Shown here: one piece after another, positions 1 through 6,812 of the stretch
Position numbering within the stretch: the first letter of the stretch is position 1
Layout: the number at the start of each line of letters is the position of its first letter
Origin: an uncultured Eubacteriales bacterium
GTDB taxonomy: Bacteria > Bacillota > Clostridia > Oscillospirales > Acutalibacteraceae
Length of the DNA: 11,744 nt
Reading direction: 5' to 3'
NCBI GenBank assembly: GCA_902462035.1
Contig: CABQAC010000037.1
Span: forward strand, 1-11,744
Program-made: the position numbers and the translations under genes
The notes under the pieces: model-generated
The model's input: the letters and a program-made list of their open reading frames with translations, nothing else
The model's database searches: none
What the model was told of the DNA's origin: nothing

Positions 1-2
1 CC

Positions 3-1028
3 TTACGCGCCGCCCAGCGAATCGATGTATTCCTCCAGGCACATTCCCTGGCTCGTGATCTTCTGCGCGTGCTCCACCCCCACATAGCGGAAATGCCACG
101 GTTCGTAGCTAATGCCGGTGACCGCCTGTTTCTCCTTAGGGTAACGCAGAATAAACCCGTACCGGGGAGCGTTGGCCTTCAGCCATTTGCCCTGGGCGGT
201 ATTTTCGAAATCCACCCGTAGATACGAGCTTCCCGCCTCGGCAATATCAAAACAAAGGCCGGTATTGTGTTCGCTGGTGCCGGCATAGGTCCGCAGGGTA
301 TTGGCCGCCTTGATGGCGTCTTCCCGGCTCATACCCTTGTTCATATTCTGTACCACGTAATCGTTAAACAAGCTGTCCTGCAGCTTGATGCTGCGGAAGG
401 AAGAAACCAGGTTCAGCGGGACCCCGGCGGCTTTGGCGTCGGCAAACATCTTCTTAAGCGGCCCATAGGCTTCGGCATCGGCCACTTTGGTATAATTCCA
501 GCCGTTGGCGTCCCAATTCTGCAGTTCTTCCTTGGTGACCGGCTTGCCGCTGCTGTAGTAAACAAGGTTCCACTGGAAATCCTCCGGCAGCTCATAGTCG
601 TTGTTGACGAGCAACAGCGTTCTGCCATATAAAAAGGTACACGGCACCGCTGTGGGCGACCGCCATTGTATCCCCTTGTAAATACCGGTCAACGCGGTGC
701 CACTGTTGGAGGAAACAGGCTTTTGTGAAGAAGTTCCCGCTCCGCTGGACGAAACGGGCTTTTGCGAAGAAGTTCCCGCGCTGCTGGACGAAAGCCCGGA
801 CGAAGAACCGGGCGTTTCGGACGATCCCGGCAGGACAGAGGACGCGTCCCCCGAAACCCCCGGATCCCCAAAGGAAGAAACGGCGGAAGATGTTAGATCC
901 TCCCCGCTGCGCCAGCGGCACGCTTTGGCCAATAGAGCCACCGCCGCCACCAGGACGGCACAGCATACCGCCAGCAGTAGCAGGCGGTACTTTCGTTTTA
1001 ATCTGCGTTTGCGACGCGTTCTAGGCAT
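3..1028 (-). CDS. Membrane-anchored M15-family D-alanyl-D-alanine carboxypeptidase (VanY-like)
   Basis: Predicted zinc peptidase of family M15 that would trim the terminal D-Ala from peptidoglycan stem peptides outside the membrane. The 341-aa protein starts with a basic stretch (residues 1-14) and one hydrophobic segment (about 15-36), acting as a signal anchor. A low-complexity Ser/Gly/Pro linker (about 41-110) contains two copies of a 13-residue repeat. The catalytic domain (about 115-341) has SSFRS (209-213), the zinc motif SEHNTGLCFD with H254 and D261, and EPWHFRY with E309 and H312. These match the SxHxxGxxxD and ExxWH motifs of VanY/DdpX-type enzymes. The ATG has a good AAGGAG site 6 nt upstream, and the stop lies inside the window. 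It follows the 68-aa membrane protein gene by 27 nt, with no promoter seen between them, so co-transcription is likely. The family is secure; whether the substrate is D,D or L,D is not. Confidence 0.93.
   Translation of the reverse strand: MPRTRRKRRLKRKYRLLLLAVCCAVLVAAVALLAKACRWRSGEDLTSSAVSSFGDPGVSGDASSVLPGSSETPGSSSGLSSSSAGTSSQKPVSSSGAGTSSQKPVSSNSGTALTGIYKGIQWRSPTAVPCTFLYGRTLLLVNNDYELPEDFQWNLVYYSSGKPVTKEELQNWDANGWNYTKVADAEAYGPLKKMFADAKAAGVPLNLVSSFRSIKLQDSLFNDYVVQNMNKGMSREDAIKAANTLRTYAGTSEHNTGLCFDIAEAGSSYLRVDFENTAQGKWLKANAPRYGFILRYPKEKQAVTGISYEPWHFRYVGVEHAQKITSQGMCLEEYIDSLGGA
718..795 (-). repeat. Two tandem 39-bp repeats coding a 13-residue Ser-rich linker unit
   Basis: Bases 718-756 and 757-795 are two near-identical direct repeats in the M15 gene. 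They encode AGTSSQKPVSS followed by two variable residues. They lie in the extracellular linker between the membrane anchor and the catalytic domain. The few differences between copies are mostly near the distal end, which suggests a fairly recent in-frame duplication. Confidence 0.85.
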
Positions 1029-1055
1029 ATATGGCTCCTTCCTGTTGGTTTGGTT

Positions 1056-1262
1056 TTAGGTTATTTGAGAGGATACGGCGGCGCCCTCGTTTATGTACGG
1101 GGCAATATCACGGTAAACCAAAAAGCACGCCAGCAGGATAACCAGCACAATCAGCGCCAGCAAAATCCGCTGCAAAAAGGGTTTTTTATCGTCCTTGCCC
1201 AGGAACAGGCCGCGGGCTTTGCTTTCCCGCCTGTCGCCGCGCAGTACGCTGTTTTTTCCCAT
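1056..1262 (-). CDS. Small single-pass membrane protein, function unknown
   Basis: I do not recognise a family for this 68-aa protein. It has a strongly basic, polar N-terminus (residues 1-32, with RGDRRESKAR and KDDKK), one hydrophobic segment (about 32-50) and a short polar C-terminal tail (51-68). By the positive-inside rule the N-terminus should be cytoplasmic and the tail outside. The gene is probably real because a good promoter (TTGAAA, 17 bp, TACAAT) lies just upstream. The G-rich site before the ATG is only moderate. It lies 27 nt before the M15 peptidase gene in the same direction, which points to an envelope-related or accessory role. The architecture recalls small cell-division or wall-associated membrane proteins, but no motif supports a specific assignment. 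Confidence 0.7.
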   Translation of the reverse strand: MGKNSVLRGDRRESKARGLFLGKDDKKPFLQRILLALIVLVILLACFLVYRDIAPYINEGAAVSSQIT

Positions 1263-1291
1263 TCCGCCGCCCCCATGCGCTCTTTTCTTTT

Positions 1292-1320
1292 ATTGTATGT
1301 CACAGGGCAGGGAATTTCAA
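1292..1320 (-). promoter_or_regulatory. Sigma-A-type promoter for the small membrane protein / M15 unit
   Basis: On the minus strand, TTGAAA (1315-1320) is followed after exactly 17 bp by TACAAT (1292-1297). Transcription would begin near 1285 and leave a leader of about 23 nt before the ATG at 1262. This separates the unit from the upstream tetR gene. Confidence 0.7.
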
Positions 1321-1353
1321 CCGCAGGGGCTGAAAAAAAGAACAACAATATTG

Positions 1354-1950
1354 TCACTTTTCCGGAGCGGGCCGAAGCAGCTGGACCAGCTTGCGGTAGC
1401 AAAAGGAAAAATACCTTTCCTCCGGCCCATCCTTCTTCAAAATCGCCTGATGGCACAGCGCGCCCGACACACAGCAGAAAGCAAACATCAGGTCATCCTC
1501 CCCGCATCCCCCGGGTACCACGCCCTGGGCCGCGCCCAACGCCTCTACCCGGCGCAAAAGCAAGGCCAGTTCCTGTTGCAGCCGCGCCAACTCCCCGGCG
1601 ATTTCCCGGGAAAAGTCCGCCGAAAACCAGGTGTCTTCCTCCTGCTGGAACAGCAGGGCAAGCAGCAGCCTGCTGGACATAAAATCCTGGCGCAGCCGGC
1701 GGAAAATCCGCCGGCACACCTGCTCAAAGGGGCCCTCCAGCCGAAGGGCTTTCATGCCCGCCAGGTTATTTTCCGCCGCATACAGCACCGTATGCGCAAA
1801 TAACTCCTCTTTACTAGAAAAATACTCGTAGACCGTACCCTTGCCGATCCCCGCCTCCCGGGCGATTTCGGCAATGGTGATTTCAGACGGCCGCCGGTGC
1901 GCAAGCAGCCGGAGCGCCGCCGAATAAAGCGCCTGTTTTTTTTCTTCCAT
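1354..1950 (-). CDS. TetR/AcrR-family transcriptional repressor
   Basis: A 198-aa TetR-type regulator, predicted to repress the adjacent RND pump gene and to release DNA when it binds a ligand. The N-terminal helix-turn-helix is typical (about residues 24-51: ITIAEIAREAGIGKGTVYEYFSSKEELF split as AEIAREAGIGKGTVYEYF and SSKEELF). The C-terminal ligand and dimer domain is not recognisable beyond being helical. An ATG at 1956 lies only 1 nt after the GGAGG (1958-1962), whereas the ATG at 1950 is 7 nt away, so I chose 1950 (MEEKKQ...). It lies 18 nt downstream of the pump gene on the same strand, so it is probably co-transcribed. The 20-bp palindrome in the pump promoter is a classic TetR-type operator, giving an autoregulated pump-repressor operon. 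I see no convincing terminator after the stop. Confidence 0.92.
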   Translation of the reverse strand: MEEKKQALYSAALRLLAHRRPSEITIAEIAREAGIGKGTVYEYFSSKEELFAHTVLYAAENNLAGMKALRLEGPFEQVCRRIFRRLRQDFMSSRLLLALLFQQEEDTWFSADFSREIAGELARLQQELALLLRRVEALGAAQGVVPGGCGEDDLMFAFCCVSGALCHQAILKKDGPEERYFSFCYRKLVQLLRPAPEK

Positions 1951-1962
1951 ACGCATACCTCC
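1950..1962 (-). promoter_or_regulatory. Ribosome binding site deciding the tetR start
   Basis: GGAGG at 1958-1962 (minus strand) lies 7 nt before the ATG at 1950 but only 1 nt before the in-frame ATG at 1956. The downstream ATG is therefore the likely start. Confidence 0.75.
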
Positions 1963-1974
1963 GGCCGGGAGCGG

Positions 1975-4900
1975 TTATGGGTTTTGTCGCGTTTCGGCCG
2001 CAATTTCCTGCAGGTTCCGCAGGCCTTCTTCCGCCGGATCCTGCGCGCTCTCCGGCGCGGGGGAGGGCTGGTCCGGGTCTTCATCCGGACGGCGCGGCTT
2101 TTTGCGGCGGAATAGTTCATACAGCGAAGGAACCAGGAACAGCGTGAGGATGGTAGCATAAATCATGCCGCCGATGGTCGTTACCGCCATAGGGCGCATC
2201 AATTCGCCGCCGCTGCTGGTGTCGAACGCCATGGTGGTCAGGGCAATGATGGTGGTCAGGGCGGTCATTAAAATGGGCCGGACGCGGGTGCGGCCCGCCT
2301 GGATCAGGGCTTCCCGCTTTTCGTAGCCGCGTTCCATCAGCTGGTTGGTATAATCCACGAACACAATGCCGTTGTTGACCACAATGCCCACCAAAATAAC
2401 CAGGCCGATCAGCGACACCACACTGACCGGCATGCCGGTCAGGAGCAGCCCGATAAACCCGCCGGTAAAGGCCAGGGGAATGGTAAACATCACGATGAAC
2501 GGGGACAGCAGCGACTGGAACTGGGCCACCATGACCAAATAGATAAAGATTACGCCCAAAATCAACATCAGCGCCAGGTCGGAGAATGTCTCCCGGATCG
2601 ATTCGCTTTCGCCGCCCATGTCAACCCGGCATCCGGCCGGCGCTTGGTAATCCTTTAGTTTTTGCTCGATCTGCTTATTGACATCGCCTACGTTATAGCC
2701 TTCCCGGACCGAGGCGGTGATGCTGACCGTGCGTTCCTGGCCGGTACGGCGGATGGAGGAAAACCCTTCGCTCATGGTAACTTCCGCCACGTCGCCCACC
2801 CGCACCTTGGCGCCGTCGGAGAGGGTAATCTCCAAATCCTGCAATTTTTCTTTGGTCGCCGTTTCACTGCGGGCATCTTTAACATATACGGCATAATCCA
2901 ACCCGCCGTCTGTAAGGGTCGTCACCGATTTGGGCGCGGCAAGCCAATCCGCCACCGCGCTGTACACCTGCGCTACGGTCAACCCTTTGGCGATGGCTTT
3001 GTCCTTGTCCACCGTCACGCGGATTTCCTGCTTTTCCTTGCCCAAACCATCGTCAATTTCCACGGTGCCGTCCACACTGGCAATCATATCCGCCACTTCC
3101 CCCGCGGAACGGCGCAGGTCGTCCAGTTCCCGGCCGGTGATCTTGACGACCACCTGGCCGCCGCTGAGCATCGACAGATCGGCGTTCGATCCGCTGGCGG
3201 ACACGGTATATTCGCATTCTTCCGTCCGGCTGCGGATTTCCTCTACCACCTGGTCGGTGGAAAGGGTCCGGTCATCCTTTAGCTGTACATATACCGTCCG
3301 GCCGGATCCCATCATGGCCATCCCGCCGCCTTCCGAATCTACAATGCCAACCATATCCACATCCGGGATGCTGGTCAGCCTCTCCGAAAGATCATCCAGC
3401 GCGCCGTAAGTCTGTTCGGTGGTATAGGAGTCCGGCATTTCAACCGTAATAGAGATGCTGCCGCTGTCCATGGCGGGAAACAGTTCGGTGCCGGAGGAAA
3501 AGGCCGCATATACGCTGCCGCCCAGCAGCACCACCGCCAGGGTGATCGGCACCCATTTGTGATTCAGCGCATGACCCAGCAATTTCGCGTACCCGTTGGC
3601 AATCTTGCCAGAGGAAGAGGCTTCCTTGGCCGTAAAGTTGCGGCGCAGCATGGTGCTTGCCGCGGCGGGAACCAGGGTCAGGGCCACCACCAGGCTGGCA
3701 GCCAGGGAATACCCGATGGTCAGCGCCAGGTCGGTAAACAGCTGGCGGGTCAGCCCCTGGGTAAAGACAATGGGCACAAAGACGATAATGGTGGTCAGGG
3801 TGGAGGCCGTGATAGCGCCCGCCACCTCTTTGGCGCCGCGGATGGCCGCCTCCTTGGCGCTCAGCCCCTCAGACCGCAGCCGGAATATGTTCTCGATCAC
3901 CACAATGGAGTTATCCACCAGCATGCCAACGCCCAGCGCAAGACCGCTCATCGAGATCATATTCAAGGTAATACCCGAAAAATACATCAGTACAAAAGCG
4001 CCGATGACACTGATGATTATCGACGCGCCCACAATCAGGGTGGGCCGGATTTTACGCAGGAAGATCACTAGAATGACTACCGCCAGCAGGCCGCCCACCA
4101 CCAGGTTTTGGATGATGGTACGGATCATCAGATCCACATACTCGCCCTGGTCCATCAGCAGGTCAAACCGCAGCGCCTCGTATTCTCCGGTCAGTTCCGC
4201 CGTGCGTTCCCGCAACGACCGCGCCACGTCCGCGGTGGAAAAGTCCGGCTGCTTTTGAATGGAAAGAATGACGGCGTAATTGCCGTTAACGCGGGAATAC
4301 ATGGTCCCGCTGTTGTCGTAGCTGGTGATTTCGGCTACGTCGGAAAGGGTAACGGCGCCGAAATTCGGAATCTCCATCAACGTTAACGCTTTCAGTTCGT
4401 CTACGCTTTTGATCTTATCGCCGACCCGCACCAGGTAACTGGCCCCATCCGCCGCCGAAACCGACCCGGCGGGCAAACTGAGGTTTTCGCCGGACAGAAT
4501 GCCCTGGATCATCTCCCTCGTCAAATTTACGGTGGGAATTTCCAGTTCTTCTAACTGCGCGGCCACTACCGCGTCCAGTTGGCTTTCCACCGCGGCAAAG
4601 GCTTTTTCCCGGGCCGCAGCCACCGAGGCTTCGGCCTGCGCCTCGGTCATGCCCTTTTTGACCAGCTGGGCCTTTTGCTGCGCAATCTGCTGTTCCGCCT
4701 GCTGCTTTAGCTGGGCGCCCGCCTGGTCCCGGATGGCCTGTTCCGCCTGCTGGCGGACTGTGCTGGCCAACCGGTCGTTGAGGGATTGCAGCTTTTGCTG
4801 GGTCAGGGTGACGTCCACCATGTTTTCCAGCAGGCCGCTGCCAGAGACCGAGGCCACCCCCTCCACGCTCTTGAGTTCGGGAATGATCTTGTCCTCGATA

Positions 4901-5364
4901 TACCGGGCGGATTCCGCGTCCGACATTCCCGCAACCGAAACGGCGACCGAAAGGATCGGCATCATGTCCGGATTGATTTTCAGAATAGTGGGGGAGCCTA
5001 CTTCATCGGGAAAATAAGTAGTGATACGGTCCAGGTTCTCCCGCATTTCGATCATGGCCGAATCCATATTGGTAGCCTCATTGAATTCCAGAATGACCAT
5101 GGAAACGTTTTCGGACGAAACGGAACTGATCTCCTTGATATTGCTGATGGACGCCATGCCCTGCTCCAGCGGCGCGGTCACAGCCTGCTCCACCTGTTCG
5201 GGGGACGCCCCGGCGTAAGTGGTGGTGATCACCGCGTACGGGAGGTTAAAACTGGGGATCAAATCCACGCTCATATTCGTGTAAGATACCACGCCCAGGA
5301 TCAAAACCAAGATGATTGCTACAACGACCGTAAACGGTTTTTTGACACTGAATTTCGACAGCAT
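1975..5364 (-). CDS. RND-superfamily efflux pump (HAE1/SwrC-like), with coiled-coil insertion
   Basis: A 1129-aa proton-driven multidrug or amphiphile exporter of the cytoplasmic membrane. The layout is that of an RND pump: TM1 (about 11-28), a large outer loop, TM2-6 (about 415-570), TM7 (about 605-622), a second large loop, TM8-12 (about 928-1085) and a Pro/Asp/Glu-rich cytoplasmic tail. TM4 carries GMLVDNSIVVIENI, with D484 at the place of AcrB D407 and N485 at the place of D408. TM10 carries GIVVNNGIVFVDY, with Asn where AcrB has K940. This pattern is common in Firmicute RND pumps. Residues about 187-275 are a Gln/Ala/Glu-rich predicted coiled coil inserted in the first outer loop, absent from ordinary AcrB. 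AGGAG lies 6 nt before the ATG. No membrane fusion or outer-membrane gene is adjacent, as expected in a Gram-positive. Followed by tetR. Substrate unknown. Confidence 0.95.
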   Translation of the reverse strand: MLSKFSVKKPFTVVVAIILVLILGVVSYTNMSVDLIPSFNLPYAVITTTYAGASPEQVEQAVTAPLEQGMASISNIKEISSVSSENVSMVILEFNEATNMDSAMIEMRENLDRITTYFPDEVGSPTILKINPDMMPILSVAVSVAGMSDAESARYIEDKIIPELKSVEGVASVSGSGLLENMVDVTLTQQKLQSLNDRLASTVRQQAEQAIRDQAGAQLKQQAEQQIAQQKAQLVKKGMTEAQAEASVAAAREKAFAAVESQLDAVVAAQLEELEIPTVNLTREMIQGILSGENLSLPAGSVSAADGASYLVRVGDKIKSVDELKALTLMEIPNFGAVTLSDVAEITSYDNSGTMYSRVNGNYAVILSIQKQPDFSTADVARSLRERTAELTGEYEALRFDLLMDQGEYVDLMIRTIIQNLVVGGLLAVVILVIFLRKIRPTLIVGASIIISVIGAFVLMYFSGITLNMISMSGLALGVGMLVDNSIVVIENIFRLRSEGLSAKEAAIRGAKEVAGAITASTLTTIIVFVPIVFTQGLTRQLFTDLALTIGYSLAASLVVALTLVPAAASTMLRRNFTAKEASSSGKIANGYAKLLGHALNHKWVPITLAVVLLGGSVYAAFSSGTELFPAMDSGSISITVEMPDSYTTEQTYGALDDLSERLTSIPDVDMVGIVDSEGGGMAMMGSGRTVYVQLKDDRTLSTDQVVEEIRSRTEECEYTVSASGSNADLSMLSGGQVVVKITGRELDDLRRSAGEVADMIASVDGTVEIDDGLGKEKQEIRVTVDKDKAIAKGLTVAQVYSAVADWLAAPKSVTTLTDGGLDYAVYVKDARSETATKEKLQDLEITLSDGAKVRVGDVAEVTMSEGFSSIRRTGQERTVSITASVREGYNVGDVNKQIEQKLKDYQAPAGCRVDMGGESESIRETFSDLALMLILGVIFIYLVMVAQFQSLLSPFIVMFTIPLAFTGGFIGLLLTGMPVSVVSLIGLVILVGIVVNNGIVFVDYTNQLMERGYEKREALIQAGRTRVRPILMTALTTIIALTTMAFDTSSGGELMRPMAVTTIGGMIYATILTLFLVPSLYELFRRKKPRRPDEDPDQPSPAPESAQDPAEEGLRNLQEIAAETRQNP

Positions 5365-5417
5365 AATCTTCTCCTATCCCGGCGCTGCATCCCCGCCGAA
5401 ACAAACTGAATTCGACC

Positions 5418-5437
5418 GACCGACCGGCCGGTCGGTC
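5418..5437. promoter_or_regulatory. 20-bp perfect palindrome, probable TetR operator
   Basis: GACCGACCGGCCGGTCGGTC reads identically on both strands, centred between 5427 and 5428. An extra GACC half-unit at 5414-5417 extends the left side. It lies just downstream of the -10 box of the pump promoter, where a bound repressor would block initiation or early elongation. TetR-family operators built from GACCG/CGGTC arms are common in Firmicutes. The tetR gene downstream in the same operon is the obvious partner. Confidence 0.88.
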
Positions 5438-5447
5438 AACAAATAAC

Positions 5448-5453
5448 ATTATA
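5448..5453 (-). promoter_or_regulatory. -10 box of the RND pump-tetR operon
   Basis: A perfect TATAAT lies on the minus strand, with predicted initiation near 5441 and a leader of roughly 78 nt. The matching -35 region (near 5471-5476, CATAGT) is poor, so the promoter may be weak. The operator at 5418-5437 lies directly downstream. Confidence 0.6.
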
Positions 5454-5526
5454 AACCAGGCTCAGCGGAAACTATGATGGATTTTTTAAAAGAATATGGA
5501 CAAAATGTTAACCTTTTTCCCGCCAT

Positions 5527-5568
5527 AGAAAACCCCCAGACCGCCGCCTTTCCGCGCCGTCTGGAGGT
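5527..5568 (-). terminator. Intrinsic terminator of the XRE regulator gene
   Basis: On the minus strand, ACCTCCAGAC pairs with GTCTGGGGGT (10 bp with one G-T wobble) around a 17-nt loop, followed by TTTTC. It begins 5 nt after the XRE stop codon. It shields the RND promoter from read-through. Confidence 0.75.
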
Positions 5569-5572
5569 CATT

Positions 5573-5872
5573 CTATTTTGCTTTGACAGATTGAATAAAA
5601 ATATCCGCGATCTGCCGCAGCTGGTCCGCCTGCTCCTTGGTCAAATCATCCAAGACGATGACCCGCCTGTCGTCCAGGCCCAACAAATAATCAGCGGTTA
5701 CCCCGAACAGGGCGGCAAGCTTTTTGAGAGCGTCGATGTCCGGTTTGGCTATGTTATTCTCGTAACCGCTGACGCTGGCCTTGGAAACATCCAGCCGGGA
5801 AGCCAGTTGTTTCTGAGTCATCTTCTTTTCTTTCCGCAAATCCCGCAGACGGATCCCAAAGTCATATACCAT
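5573..5872 (-). CDS. XRE-family helix-turn-helix regulator
   Basis: A 99-aa Cro/CI-type DNA-binding protein. Residues about 7-61 form the HTH_3 domain, with MTQKQLASRLDVSKASVSGYE (18-38; shown as MTQKQLASRL then DVSKASVSGYE) and the typical C-terminal FGVTADYLLGLD (56-67). The remaining 30 residues (about 70-99) form a hydrophobic, charged helix that could dimerise. AGGAGGG lies 9 nt before the ATG. Transcription is divergent from the AbrB-like gene across a shared control region with GTCAA half-sites. A terminator follows at once, so it is probably monocistronic. The regulated genes are unknown; autoregulation and control of the divergent gene are the simplest guesses. Single-gene XRE regulators of this size are frequent in Clostridia. 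Confidence 0.9.
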   Translation of the reverse strand: MVYDFGIRLRDLRKEKKMTQKQLASRLDVSKASVSGYENNIAKPDIDALKKLAALFGVTADYLLGLDDRRVIVLDDLTKEQADQLRQIADIFIQSVKAK

Positions 5873-5912
5873 CTCTTACCACCCTCCTTATAAACAAAGT
5901 GTAACCTTTTTC

Positions 5913-5962
5913 GGTCAATTTAAATCGGCTGGATTCACCTTTTTGTCAAGTAAAAATTGACT
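5913..5962. promoter_or_regulatory. GTCAA half-sites over divergent -35 elements, candidate XRE operator
   Basis: GTCAA (5945-5949) and TTGAC (5957-5961) form an inverted repeat with a 7-bp spacer. A further same-orientation copy, GTCAATTT (5914-5921), mirrors AAATTGAC (5954-5961). The inverted repeat consists of the two back-to-back -35 boxes: TTGACA on the minus strand (5944-5949) and TTGACT on the plus strand (5957-5962). The minus-strand -10 is unclear (weak candidates near 5919-5926). A dimeric repressor bound here could control both genes. The XRE protein is the natural candidate, but this is inference. Confidence 0.4.
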
Positions 5963-5985
5963 TTTAATCACATTCATGGTAGGAT
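5957..5985 (+). promoter_or_regulatory. Promoter of the AbrB-like gene
   Basis: TTGACT (5957-5962) is followed after exactly 17 bp by TAGGAT (5980-5985), predicting a start near 5992. The GAAGGA site at 6005-6010 precedes two adjacent ATG codons. Confidence 0.65.
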
Positions 5986-6015
5986 GATCACATATTCTTA
6001 CAGCGAAGGACGATT

Positions 6016-6264
6016 ATGATGCAAAAAATCGGAACCATACGGGGTGTGGATACCTTCGGGCGCGTGGTGCTGCCCGTCAAACTGCGCCGCTTTCTTCATC
6101 TCAAGGGGGGGGATGAGGTTGCGGTTCGCCTGGAGGACCAGGAATTGATCTTAGAAAAGCACAGGCGGTGCTGCCTTTTTTGCGGCGACGAAGCCGGCCC
6201 CTTCGTGCGGTTCGGGGAGCATCCCATTTGTCCTGTATGTTTGGACAAACTAAAAGCCTTGTAA
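6016..6264 (+). CDS. AbrB/SpoVT-type DNA-binding protein with Cys-rich C-terminus
   Basis: An 82-aa predicted transition-state-type regulator and the only plus-strand gene here. Residues about 3-47 match the AbrB swapped-hairpin domain (IGTIRGVDTFGRVVLP, then VKLRRFL and GGDEVAVRLEDQELIL). The tail holds CLFC (53-56) and CPVC (72-75), two CxxC pairs 15 residues apart, likely to bind one zinc ion. AbrB domains bind DNA as dimers or tetramers; the zinc ribbon may aid assembly or partner binding. GAAGGA lies 5 nt before the ATG at 6016 and 8 nt before the ATG at 6019. The second start (MQKIG) fits the spacing slightly better, so the protein may be 81 aa. It has its own promoter and ends before a bidirectional terminator. 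This AbrB plus Cys-pair form is familiar in Clostridia. Confidence 0.88.
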   Translation: MMQKIGTIRGVDTFGRVVLPVKLRRFLHLKGGDEVAVRLEDQELILEKHRRCCLFCGDEAGPFVRFGEHPICPVCLDKLKAL

Positions 6265-6313
6265 TGAATGCGCTTTCCCTTATATAGGAACAATTGATTG
6301 GATAAAATGCAAC

Positions 6314-6357
6314 AAAAAAGGCGGAAGACGCGCATCGCTGCGCTCTTCCGCCTTTTT
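6314..6357. terminator. Bidirectional intrinsic terminator
   Basis: GGCGGAAGA (6320-6328) pairs perfectly with TCTTCCGCC (6344-6352). Extra GCGC pairing occurs inside the loop. The stem is flanked by six A (6314-6319) and five T (6353-6357). It can therefore stop transcription from the plus-strand AbrB-like gene and from the large minus-strand rpe-rnf operon, whose last stop codon is at 6360. Confidence 0.92.
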
Positions 6358-6359
6358 CA

Positions 6360-6812
6360 TTAAGCGTCGCTTGGCAATGAGGACAGCCACTGGCGAAGCC
6401 ATGACGCAAACCGCTCGTCCTCCGCCGGCGTGCGTTTTTTGGCGCCGCGCAAGATGCCGCGGCGGCCCGCCCGCCGCATCTTTTGCCCCAGGTGGCGCTC
6501 CAGCAACAGCTGGTCCATGTTGCCGTCATGGTATTCCATGCCGTTTTGGCTGACCGCCCGGGCGCCCCGGGCCAACGCCATCGCGGCCACCCCGTAATCT
6601 TGGGTAACCACCAAATCCCCCGCGCGCACCAGGTTGCACAGCTTCATGTCCGCGCTGTCCCTGCCCTGGTCCACCGTGATAATCGTGCCGTATCCCGGGG
6701 GAAAGGCATGGGCCGTATCCGTCACCAAAAGAACCGCAACGCCGGCTTGCTGCGCCAAGCGCAGAACGATTTCCCGCACGGGGCAGCCGTCCGCATCCAC
6801 TAAAATCCGCAT
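6360..6812 (-). CDS. YaiI/YqxD family protein (DUF188, PIN-like)
   Basis: A 150-aa protein of the widespread but poorly characterised UPF0178/DUF188 family, thought from fold comparison to be a PIN-like metal-dependent nuclease. Acidic motifs are present: DADGCPV (6-12), VDQGRDSAD (47-55) and GDLVVTQDYG (65-74). The C-terminus is basic, with GILRGAKKRTP (119-129). The GTG at 6821 would add three residues, but the family begins MRILVDAD, and AAAGG lies about 8 nt before the ATG at 6812, so I chose 6812. The TGA of the upstream amidohydrolase shares one base with this ATG (TGATG), indicating translational coupling. It is the last gene of the operon. No link to the Rnf function is evident, and the RNA or DNA target is unknown. 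Confidence 0.9.
   Translation of the reverse strand: MRILVDADGCPVREIVLRLAQQAGVAVLLVTDTAHAFPPGYGTIITVDQGRDSADMKLCNLVRAGDLVVTQDYGVAAMALARGARAVSQNGMEYHDGNMDQLLLERHLGQKMRRAGRRGILRGAKKRTPAEDERFASWLRQWLSSLPSDA

Noticed and set aside
1321..1353. T-rich stretch after tetR as a possible terminator
   Set aside because: The minus strand has a run of seven T, but only a loopless ACAATATTGT palindrome precedes it; no stable GC-rich stem forms.
3559..4258. Two overlapping plus-strand open frames opposite the RND pump
   Set aside because: These are shadows of a conserved transporter gene. The translations are rich in Arg/His/Gln or Ser/Thr, without domains.
5474..5893. Open plus-strand frame of 139 codons covering the XRE gene
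   Set aside because: It lies antisense to a well-supported HTH gene with its own ribosome site and terminator. Its translation has no recognisable domain.
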